A stretch of 5,042 nt of DNA from contig RGVM01000239.1 in assembly GCA_010027295.1 (NCBI GenBank), positions 1 to 5,042 on the forward strand. The letters are read 5' to 3'. This DNA is from Chitinophagia bacterium. GTDB lineage: Bacteria > Bacteroidota > Bacteroidia > Chitinophagales > Chitinophagaceae. Positions 1 through 5,033 of this stretch are shown here, piece after piece. Position 1 is the first letter of the stretch; each line of letters begins with the position of its first letter. The position numbers were made by a program, and so were the translations under genes. The notes under the pieces were generated by a model that did not search any database, had not been told where the DNA came from, and worked only from the letters and a program-made list of their open reading frames with translations.

Positions 1-566
1 TCCGTGATGATGTTGGCGCCGGACTTGGGACTCTTCAGCACCCCGTTCTCGGCCACCCACTGGTTGCCAGGACGGTCGGCATGCCAGCCCTTGGTGTCCT
101 TGCCGTTGAACAAGGCCACGGGCTCACCCCACTGGGGGGCCTTCTCCCGCTTCAGCAGCGGGGCCCGCTCGCCGGTGAACGTATGCTTCTCTCCCTTGCT
201 GCTGAAGATCGTACCGGTGAGGCGACCGTCCTTCAGCTCACCTTCGAAGACCATGTCACGATCCGTCGCATCCCATTGCGGAGGGATGCTGAAACTCACT
301 TTCCCATCCTTCCAGTTCACCTTGGAGATGGGCCTTGCACTGCCCCCGTCGGCGACGAAGTAACCTACCAGAGTCTTGATGCCGGAGAGCTTAACCTCCA
401 GCCAGGAAGGAGCCACCTTGTAACCCATATCTACCGTGAGATCCCATCGTCCAATGATCGGTGCACCAGACTGTGCCGGGGCGGGCGAGTCCTGCTCCCG
501 GAAGGATTCCGTGATGACGAGGAAGACAATGATGGTAAGCAGGGCCAGGGTGATACGGTTTCTCAT
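1..566 (-). CDS. Secreted DUF1080 / 3-keto-disaccharide hydrolase-like protein, N-terminal part
   Basis: Reading leftwards from an ATG at 566-564, the frame is open for 188 codons to the window edge, so the C-terminus is missing. Residues 1-20 (MRNRITLALLTIIVFLVITE) form a charged start plus hydrophobic segment, i.e. a signal peptide or anchor, without a clear cleavage motif or lipobox. Residues 38-140 are a beta-rich N-terminal region (IGRWDLTVDM, PSWLEV, GYFV). Residues 146-188 begin the DUF1080 domain, with the recognisable pieces LFNGKD, KGWHA, NQWVAENGVLKSPKSGANI. Known of the family: a concanavalin-like fold, some members acting on 3-keto-sugars or glycosides outside the cytoplasm. The substrate here is inferred only at family level. 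It is divergently transcribed from the CstB-like gene and shares a 128-bp intergenic region with it. I am sure of the gene and family, less so of the reaction. Confidence 0.88.
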   Translation of the reverse strand, partial: MRNRITLALLTIIVFLVITESFREQDSPAPAQSGAPIIGRWDLTVDMGYKVAPSWLEVKLSGIKTLVGYFVADGGSARPISKVNWKDGKVSFSIPPQWDATDRDMVFEGELKDGRLTGTIFSSKGEKHTFTGERAPLLKREKAPQWGEPVALFNGKDTKGWHADRPGNQWVAENGVLKSPKSGANIIT

Positions 567-620
567 CTCATTGTGGTTGTTGTCCACTGAAGATAGGGAA
601 TCCGACACTACGGATACAAC

Positions 621-636
621 TGTGACAATTATCACC
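621..636. promoter_or_regulatory. CRP/FNR-family-like palindrome between divergent genes
   Basis: The sequence reads TGTGA, six bases (CAATTA), then TCACC, which matches the Crp consensus TGTGA-N6-TCACA except at the last base. The 14-bp core GTGACAATTATCAC is self-complementary at six of its seven pairs. It lies 54 bp before the start of the minus-strand DUF1080 gene and 58 bp before the start of the plus-strand persulfide dioxygenase gene, so one regulator could act on both. Crp/Fnr regulators occur in Bacteroidota, but that one of them binds here is inference. Confidence 0.4.
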
Positions 637-661
637 CTCGGAAATGGACGCGTGTCGCTAC

Positions 662-686
662 TTTGCAGTCATTCCCAGGCTGCAAA
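662..686. promoter_or_regulatory. Perfect 7-bp dyad upstream of the CstB-like gene
   Basis: TTTGCAG at 662-668 and CTGCAAA at 680-686 are exact reverse complements separated by 11 bases, ending 8 bases before the ATG at 695. The centre-to-centre spacing of 18 bp, close to two helical turns, suits a dimeric operator. As RNA it would be a small hairpin just before the start codon. TACTTTG at 659-665 loosely resembles a Bacteroidota -7 box (TAnnTTTG) with one base missing, but no matching -33 element is visible. The role is unknown. Confidence 0.3.
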
Positions 687-694
687 TCCATTCC

Positions 695-2095
695 ATGTTC
701 TTTCAGCACGTATACGACAGGTCGCTGGCCCAGGCATCCTATGTGATCGGCTGCCAGAAGGCGGGCTTGGCCGCCGTGATCGACCCGAAGCGCGATGTGG
801 ACACCTACCTCGAAGTGGCCCGCCAGAACGGCTTCCGCATCACGCATGTCATGGAAACGCATATCCATGCCGACTTCCTGTCGGGTGCGCGGGAGCTGGC
901 CGCCCTGACAGGCGCGGCACTCTACCTCTCGGATGAGGGCGGTCCCGACTGGGAGTACGAATTCGAGCATGTCGGCCTGCGTGACGGCGACACCCTCAAC
1001 GTGGGCAACATCACCTTCGAAGTGCTCCACACGCCCGGACATACCCCCGAGAGCATCAGCTTCCTCCTGACCGACAACCCCGCGAGCCCCGAGCCCGTGA
1101 TGCTGTTCACGGGCGACTTCGTCTTCGTCGGCGACATCGGCAGGCCCGACCTCCTCGAGAAGGCCGCCGGCATCAAAGGGACCCAGGAGGCGGGCGCACA
1201 TACCATGTATCGCTCCATCGCCCGTTTCGCCGCCCTGCCCGACCATATCCAGGTATGGCCGGGACATGGCGCCGGCTCGGCCTGCGGAAAAGCCCTCGGG
1301 GCTGTGCCTAGCTCCACCGTAGGCTATGAGAAGATCCGCAACTGGGCCTTCCGCTTCCCGCAGGACGAGGCCGGCTTCGTCAGCTACCTCCTCGAGGACC
1401 AGCCCGAACCGCCCCGCTACTTCGCCATGATGAAGCGGCTCAACAAGGTCGACAGGCCCCTGCTCACCGCCGTCCCCGCCCTCCGACGACTCCCCCTCGC
1501 TGAAGTCGAGGCCGCGATGGCGGCCGGCATGGTGCTCATCGACACCAGGCCCAAGGCGGAGTTCGCCAAGGGGCATATACCCGGAAGCCTCAACATCCAG
1601 GGGAACAACGCCTTCGCCACCTGGGCCGGCTGGTACCTCGACTACGGCAAGCCCTTCATGCTCCTGGCAGACGAGTCGACACATGACGACCTGACCCGGA
1701 AGCTCATGCGCATCGGCCTCGACGATATACTCGGCTACCTCCCCTCCCCCTCCGAATACGTCGCCAACGGCGGCCGACTCGCAACGGTCGAAGTCATCGA
1801 CGCCGACCAGGTCAGGCAACTGGTCGGGCAACCCGATGTACAGGTCGTCGACCTGAGGGGGACGACGGAATACAAGTCGGGCCATATCGCCGGCGCCGAC
1901 CACGTCTTCGTCGGCACCCTGCCCCGACACCTCGACCGGGTCCGTCGCGACGGGAGGGTGGTGCTGCTATGCCAGGGCGGCGACCGGGCCACCATCGGCC
2001 ACTCCCTCCTGGCCCGGGCAGGATACCAAAACCTCCTCAACTACGCCGGCAGCATGAACGACTGGCTCGGAAAAGGATTCCCCGTGGTCTCCTGA
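695..2095 (+). CDS. CstB-like persulfide dioxygenase with two rhodanese domains
   Basis: A 466-residue protein. The ATG at 695 is chosen over one at 644 because family members start at MFFQHVYD-like sequence and the 17 extra residues look non-coding. Residues 1-250 are a metallo-beta-lactamase fold of the ETHE1/persulfide dioxygenase type: THIHADFLSG (H56, H58, D60), HTPGHTPES (H112, H116), FTGDFVFVGDIGRPD (D141) and VWPGHG (H191). F61 stands where dinuclear MBL enzymes have the second His, as expected for a mononuclear-iron enzyme. Residues 265-358 are a rhodanese fold (LIDTRPKAEF, GHIPGSLN) whose loop reads LLADES, without Cys, so probably inactive. Residues 367-466 are a second rhodanese (VVDLRGTTEY, GHIAGA) with the active-type loop CQGGDR (C426). 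This order and length match Staphylococcus CstB (about 444 residues), which oxidises persulfides and releases thiosulfate. The expected role is cytoplasmic sulfide/persulfide detoxification. No signal peptide is seen. The next gene is 102 bp downstream on the same strand. Confidence 0.93.
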   Translation: MFFQHVYDRSLAQASYVIGCQKAGLAAVIDPKRDVDTYLEVARQNGFRITHVMETHIHADFLSGARELAALTGAALYLSDEGGPDWEYEFEHVGLRDGDTLNVGNITFEVLHTPGHTPESISFLLTDNPASPEPVMLFTGDFVFVGDIGRPDLLEKAAGIKGTQEAGAHTMYRSIARFAALPDHIQVWPGHGAGSACGKALGAVPSSTVGYEKIRNWAFRFPQDEAGFVSYLLEDQPEPPRYFAMMKRLNKVDRPLLTAVPALRRLPLAEVEAAMAAGMVLIDTRPKAEFAKGHIPGSLNIQGNNAFATWAGWYLDYGKPFMLLADESTHDDLTRKLMRIGLDDILGYLPSPSEYVANGGRLATVEVIDADQVRQLVGQPDVQVVDLRGTTEYKSGHIAGADHVFVGTLPRHLDRVRRDGRVVLLCQGGDRATIGHSLLARAGYQNLLNYAGSMNDWLGKGFPVVS

Positions 2096-2107
2096 GGGTC
2101 GCCTCGG
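2092..2107 (+). terminator. Weak stem-loop overlapping the stop of the CstB-like gene
   Basis: CTGAGG at 2092-2097 can pair with CCTCGG at 2102-2107 (one G-U pair) around the loop GTCG, and the stop codon lies inside the stem. No U-tract follows, so it is at best a weak or factor-dependent terminator. The next gene could be cotranscribed. Confidence 0.22.
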
Positions 2108-2197
2108 AAACCTCTCAAAAGGAAGAAGCCCTCCCATATATCGGGTATGTCTTTATTTTCGTTGTATTGCCGCAAGCATTCACGAAAAGCCTTCCAC

Positions 2198-3507
2198 ATG
2201 TCACGTGCATCCCGCATCCTCCGCAACTCCCTCCCGGCCCTCCTCTCCCTTATCTCACTTACAGCCCTGGCCGACAAGAAGATCACCCTCAGCGTCAGCC
2301 CCGCCCAGGCCTCGATCTTCGAGATCGGATCCGATGGGAAGGAGAAACTCCTCGGCATCGGCAACGCCGTCGTGCGCGTCGACAAGGACGTGCCTACCAA
2401 GATCGTCGTCAGACTCGAGGGCTACAAACCCGTCCAAAAGACCTACGTCAACGCCAAGAACGTCGACCTCCCCAAGGAAGACCGCATCTCCCTCGAAGAC
2501 AGGCTCGTCAAGGTCACCGCACAACCCTATGACGCGCGGATCTTCATCAACGGGGTCGACCAGGGCAGCAACATCGCCACCGTGGAGGTCCGCAAGGACA
2601 ATTCGACGACCGTGGAAGTCCGTAAGTCAGGCTTCTATACCAAGACACGCACCTATTTCAACCGGCAGGGGATGGACATCCCCCCGTTGGACGACTTCCT
2701 CAACCTCACCGACCGTGCGCTCTTCGTCAAGACCACGCCGGCAGACGTGGGCGTCGTCGTCAACGGCAAACGCATCGGAGAAGGCAACACGGAGATCGTC
2801 ATCCCCCTCCAATCCTGCGTGACCGTCGAGTTCGTGAAGGACGGCTTCGTGACCGTCGAGAAGCAGTATTGCGCCAAGGACGGACAGCCGATGCCGCCGG
2901 TCTCGGACAACATCGTCCTCAAGGACCGACAGATATCCATCCGCACCACCCCGGCCGACGCCAGCATCAAGGTCGACGGACGCATCATGGGCAACGGCGA
3001 GTACAGGGCCCGCATCCCCTACAACCAGTGCGTGGAAGTCATCGTCGAGAAGTCGGGCTACGTCTCCACCAGCAAGAACTACTGCAACGAGGACAACGTC
3101 CAGCCCCCGCCCCCGGCCGACCACATCATCCTCCCCCTCGACGAGGCCTTCACCAGCTCCGTCCAGAGCGACCAGGCAAACCTCAACTTCACCATCGAGA
3201 CCTCCAAGCCCGAACAGGACGCCTGGAAGATCCTCAGCCAGATCACGATGAACTACTTCGACAATATCGAACTGTCGGACCGTGAGACGGGCTACCTCCG
3301 CACCTCCTGGAATGTCAACAACTTCAAGGACAACACCATCCGCACCCGCATCATCGTCAAGCAGGCCGACATCGCACCGCTGAAATACACCATCAAGCTC
3401 GTCAGCGAGTATAGCGGCAAGGCCAGGACGAGCGTCAAGGAGGACCAGCTCTTCCGCCGGCTCATCACCGACTGCCGATCTCGGAATTCCAGTCAAGGCT
3501 GCGCTAA
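2198..3507 (+). other. PEGA-repeat exported protein portion, probably an originally separate gene
   Basis: Residues 1-25 are a signal peptide (basic MSRASRILRN, a Leu/Ser-rich core, LTALA then DKK) with no lipobox Cys. Four PEGA-like beta repeats follow at about residues 29-103, 104-174, 175-244 and 245-314. Each has a short sheet (for example LFVKTTPADVGVVVNG, ISIRTTPADASIKVDG), a Gly-aromatic turn (EGY, SGF, DGF, SGY), then a Pro/Asp-rich linker ending in a D-R or D-E pair. Repeats 3 and 4 each carry two Cys 18 residues apart (C207/C225, C278/C296). Residues 320-425 form a separate alpha/beta domain (QDAWKILSQI, ETGYLRTSW, IRTRIIVK, LKYTIKLVSE) of unknown function. PEGA domains are usually linked to surface or cell-envelope proteins. 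Read in the -1 frame from about 3475, the end becomes PISEFQSRLR and stops at TAA 3505-3507, which resembles the usual tail of Bacteroidota homologues as I remember them. Confidence 0.7.
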
Positions 3508-4351
3508 AACACCCGCCATCGCCCGACCAGACGTTCCCGAGCCGTCAGCCCCCTCCCTCAAGGCCTTCCTCGACGGGCGCGTGGACGCCTACAACCGGCC
3601 CGCATTCCTCGAACGCGACCCGGTCTCGATCCCCCACCGCTTCTCCCGCCGCGAGGATGTCGAGATCGCAGGACTCTTCGCGGCCGTCTTCGCCTGGGGC
3701 AATCGGACCACCATCCTCGCGAAATCCCATGAACTGCTGCGCCGCATGGATGACGCCCCCTTCGACTTCGTCACCCGCCACCAGCCGTCCGACCTGAAGC
3801 GCCTCCTCGGCTTCCGCCACCGCACGTTCAACGACACCGACCTCCTCTACTTCGTCTCCTTCCTCCATCACCATTACACGGGACGCATCCGCCCCGCAGG
3901 CTCCGCGCCCGCCGTCGGCACCCCCTCGCTCGAAACGGCATTCTCCTGCTGGATGCGACGCGGCGACACCGATACGACGCGCGCCCTCGCCGGCTTCCAC
4001 CGCTACTTCTTCTCCCTGCCCGATGCGCCCGACCGGACGCGCAAGCACGTCCCCACGCCCGAACGCGGCTCGACCTGCAAACGCCTCAACATGTACCTGC
4101 GCTGGATGGTCCGCAAAGACCGGAAGGGGGTGGACTTCGGCCTCTGGCGAAGCATCCGCCCCGTACAGCTCGTCTGCCCCATCGACGTCCACGTCGCCCG
4201 CACGGCCCGCCGCTTCGGACTCCTGCAACGCACCCAGACCGACTGGCAGGCGGCCCTAGAACTCACGGAAGAACTCCGTAGGATGGATGCGAAAGACCCG
4301 GTGCGCTACGACTTCGCATTATTCGGCCTCGGTGCTGAGGAGGGGTATTGA
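2198..4351 (+). CDS. Single reading frame joining an exported PEGA-repeat protein to a TIGR02757 (DUF2400) protein
   Basis: As sequenced, the frame is open from the ATG at 2198 to the TGA at 4349-4351 (717 residues). The ATG at 2198 is preferred to one at 2147 because it places a proper signal peptide at the N-terminus. Residues 1-425 are an exported PEGA-repeat protein, residues 426-460 have no clear homology, and residues 461-717 are a complete TIGR02757 family protein. The two halves belong to families normally encoded separately, and their locations conflict: the first is exported, the second resembles cytoplasmic DNA-binding helix-hairpin-helix proteins. The usual PEGA C-terminus seems to be present in the -1 frame (see 3505-3507). 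I therefore infer that an indel at 3446-3480 created the continuous frame. A true fusion protein is possible but less likely. The two parts are described separately below. Confidence 0.6.
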   Translation: MSRASRILRNSLPALLSLISLTALADKKITLSVSPAQASIFEIGSDGKEKLLGIGNAVVRVDKDVPTKIVVRLEGYKPVQKTYVNAKNVDLPKEDRISLEDRLVKVTAQPYDARIFINGVDQGSNIATVEVRKDNSTTVEVRKSGFYTKTRTYFNRQGMDIPPLDDFLNLTDRALFVKTTPADVGVVVNGKRIGEGNTEIVIPLQSCVTVEFVKDGFVTVEKQYCAKDGQPMPPVSDNIVLKDRQISIRTTPADASIKVDGRIMGNGEYRARIPYNQCVEVIVEKSGYVSTSKNYCNEDNVQPPPPADHIILPLDEAFTSSVQSDQANLNFTIETSKPEQDAWKILSQITMNYFDNIELSDRETGYLRTSWNVNNFKDNTIRTRIIVKQADIAPLKYTIKLVSEYSGKARTSVKEDQLFRRLITDCRSRNSSQGCAKTPAIARPDVPEPSAPSLKAFLDGRVDAYNRPAFLERDPVSIPHRFSRREDVEIAGLFAAVFAWGNRTTILAKSHELLRRMDDAPFDFVTRHQPSDLKRLLGFRHRTFNDTDLLYFVSFLHHHYTGRIRPAGSAPAVGTPSLETAFSCWMRRGDTDTTRALAGFHRYFFSLPDAPDRTRKHVPTPERGSTCKRLNMYLRWMVRKDRKGVDFGLWRSIRPVQLVCPIDVHVARTARRFGLLQRTQTDWQAALELTEELRRMDAKDPVRYDFALFGLGAEEGY
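3518..4351 (+). other. TIGR02757 / DUF2400 family protein portion, start codon missing
   Basis: The stretch from LKAFLDGRVDAYNRP (codons from about 3560) to FALFGLGAEEGY is essentially a whole TIGR02757 protein of family-typical length (about 255 residues). Hallmarks in order: DPVSIPHRFSRREDVEIAGL, FAWGNR, HRTFNDTDLLYFVSFL, FHRYFFSLPDAPDRTRKH, CKRLNMYLRWMVRKDRKGVD, CPIDVHVARTARRFGLL, and RYDFALFGLG. The PIDVHVAR segment (Asp codon 4184-4186) resembles the Asp-containing VDTHxxR motif of helix-hairpin-helix DNA glycosylases; a DNA-repair-like activity is inference, as the family is uncharacterised. No ATG lies in frame near the expected start. The nearest options are ATC at 3518-3520, 10 bases after the TAA at 3505-3507, or GTG at 3581-3583, which would cut into the conserved first helix. 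The 3518 boundary is therefore tentative. Confidence 0.75.
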
Positions 4352-4359
4352 ACCGCAGG

Positions 4360-4397
4360 GCATATCATTTCCCGTGCATGGAAGCCGAATGATACGC
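4360..4397 (+). terminator. Stem-loop just after the TIGR02757 stop
   Basis: GCATATCATT at 4360-4369 pairs with AATGATACGC at 4388-4397 at nine of ten positions. The 18-base loop contains TTCC and GGAA, which can extend or compete with the stem. It begins 9 bases after the stop. No U-tract follows on the plus strand, so an intrinsic terminator is not certain. It may instead be a 3'-end processing or stability structure. The rest of 4352-4453 shows nothing else I can support. Confidence 0.35.
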
Positions 4398-4453
4398 AGG
4401 ATGAGGGCCTGGAAAGATGACTGGCACCATGTGAAGGCTATGACGTTGTCAAA

Positions 4454-4554
4454 GCAGCTGTCGGGGCCAACAGGTATCTCCGTGGCATGCGGCGAAGGCT
4501 TAGTGCCACGGCTCGCAGGGTCTCACGGAGAAGGGTTTTGGGAGGTGATGAAAC
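4454..4554. repeat. Array unit A, the most diverged copy
   Basis: Begins CAGCTGTCGGGGCCAACAGG, where other copies have CAGCTCTGGCGGGGCTAACAG, and lacks the leading GGCCGGC. Its stem CCGTGGCA (4480-4487) / TGCCACGG (4504-4511) encloses a 16-base loop. TCTCCGTG at 4477-4484 is also fully complementary to CACGGAGA at 4524-4531, giving an alternative pairing. It marks the left, probably oldest, edge of the array. Confidence 0.75.
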
Positions 4555-4644
4555 GGCCGGCTTCCAGCTCTGGCGGGGCTAACAGCCATCCCCGTGGCAT
4601 GCGCCGAAGGCGTAGTGCCACGGCTCGCAGGGTCTCACGGAGAA
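4555..4644. repeat. Array unit B, left part of a copy interrupted on its right
   Basis: Follows the unit pattern from GGCCGGC to CACGGAGAA, then leaves the consensus. Its stem CCGTGGCA (4592-4599) / TGCCACGG (4616-4623) continues inwards: TGCGCC at 4600-4605 pairs with GGCGTA at 4609-4614 around a GAA loop, with only G4615 unpaired, giving about 14 pairs. Unit A lacks this inner pairing. Confidence 0.75.
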
Positions 4645-4774
4645 TGATGCGAAGGGCTTGCCGTAAAGGCAGCCTCGAGCTCGCAGGCGTGGCACCCGAG
4701 GCGGTGCCACGCGGAACCGATGGGGCCACGCTGAACCTGTTGAACGTGCCACGCGGTATCGATGACGATGTCAT
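4645..4774. other. Non-consensus block inside the array with an inverted hairpin copy
   Basis: These 130 bp separate unit B from the right half of the next unit and do not follow the unit consensus. They contain the perfect 10-bp hairpin at 4687-4712 (inverted copy of the array hairpin), two direct copies of GTGCCACGCGG (4704-4714 and 4746-4756) 31 bp apart, and a small palindrome ATGAC-GAT-GTCAT at 4762-4774 abutting the resumption of the array at GGCTCGCAGG. It may be a diverged unit, an insertion, or the product of an inversion. Confidence 0.6.
4687..4712. repeat. Perfect 10-bp inverted repeat, reverse-orientation copy of the array hairpin
   Basis: GCGTGGCACC at 4687-4696 and GGTGCCACGC at 4703-4712 pair completely around the loop CGAGGC. 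The reverse complement of the hairpin in the right-hand units has the loop CGAGAC, so this element matches it in reverse at all but three positions: one loop base and the two bases of the outermost pair. Confidence 0.8.
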
Positions 4775-4819
4775 GGCTCGCAGGGTCTCACGGAGAAAGG
4801 TCGGCGAGGTTGATGGAAA
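4775..4819. repeat. Right-half fragment of an array unit
   Basis: Starts abruptly at GGCTCGCAGGGTCTCACGG and continues through GAGAAAGGTCGGCGAGG to TTGATGGAAA, directly before the GGCCGGC of the next unit. It lacks the left half, which is replaced by the non-consensus block. Confidence 0.7.
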
Positions 4820-4926
4820 GGCCGGCTTACCTCTCTGGCGGGGCTAACAGCCATCCCCGTGGCACCGTCTCGGGTGCCACGGCTCGCAGCGTCTCACGGA
4901 GAAATATCGGGGGAGGTTGATGAAAA
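4820..4926. repeat. Array unit D, complete 107-bp copy
   Basis: Complete unit with stem CCGTGGCACC (4857-4866) / GGTGCCACGG (4873-4882), ten perfect pairs and a GTCTCG loop. A second small hairpin, GGCT-AAC-AGCC, lies just before it. It is identical to the following unit over 89 consecutive bases (unit positions 18-106) and differs at five bases in positions 8-17 plus the last base. Confidence 0.85.
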
Positions 4927-5033
4927 GGCCGGCCTCCAGCTATGGCGGGGCTAACAGCCATCCCCGTGGCACCGTCTCGGGTGCCACGGCTCGCAGCGTC
5001 TCACGGAGAAATATCGGGGGAGGTTGATGAAAG
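4927..5033. repeat. Array unit E, complete 107-bp copy
   Basis: Begins GGCCGGCC, an 8-bp palindrome. The stem is CCGTGGCACC (4964-4973) / GGTGCCACGG (4980-4989) with a GTCTCG loop. The near identity with the preceding unit implies a recent tandem duplication or gene conversion. A further unit starts at 5034 with the same GGCCGGCCT and is cut by the window edge. Confidence 0.85.

Noticed and set aside
632..1930. 432-codon open frame on the minus strand opposite the CstB-like gene
   Set aside because: It is a mirror of a GC-rich, strongly codon-biased gene with clear catalytic motifs on the plus strand. Its translation is Gly/Glu/Val/Asp-rich with no recognisable domain.
2154..2161. TATTTTCG as a Bacteroidota -7 promoter box for the PEGA gene
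   Set aside because: It has one mismatch to TAnnTTTG and no TTG or TTTG at the expected distance upstream, so support is too thin.
2147..2197. Upstream ATG extending the PEGA protein by 17 residues
   Set aside because: The extension MSLFSLYCRKHSRKAFH would precede and disrupt a well-formed signal peptide that begins at 2198.
3446..3480. Programmed -1 ribosomal frameshift between the PEGA end and the downstream frame
   Set aside because: No slippery X-XXY-YYZ heptamer is present and no strong downstream structure was evident. A shift here would only produce the short PEGA tail, which fits a simple indel better.
3483..3490. GGAATTCC palindrome containing an EcoRI site, considered as a cloning or chimera junction
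   Set aside because: The bases form part of a sensible -1 frame C-terminus on both sides, so there is no reason to see an artificial joint.
2627..3496. 289-codon open frame on the minus strand opposite the PEGA repeats
   Set aside because: The low-complexity Asp/Val/Gly/Leu composition is typical of the antisense of C-ending codons, and the plus strand encodes a coherent repeat protein.
4287..4847. 186-codon plus-strand frame running from the TIGR02757 gene into the repeat array
   Set aside because: It starts inside the TIGR02757 gene in another frame, then crosses repeat units whose 107-bp period does not preserve frame. No domain or plausible composition.
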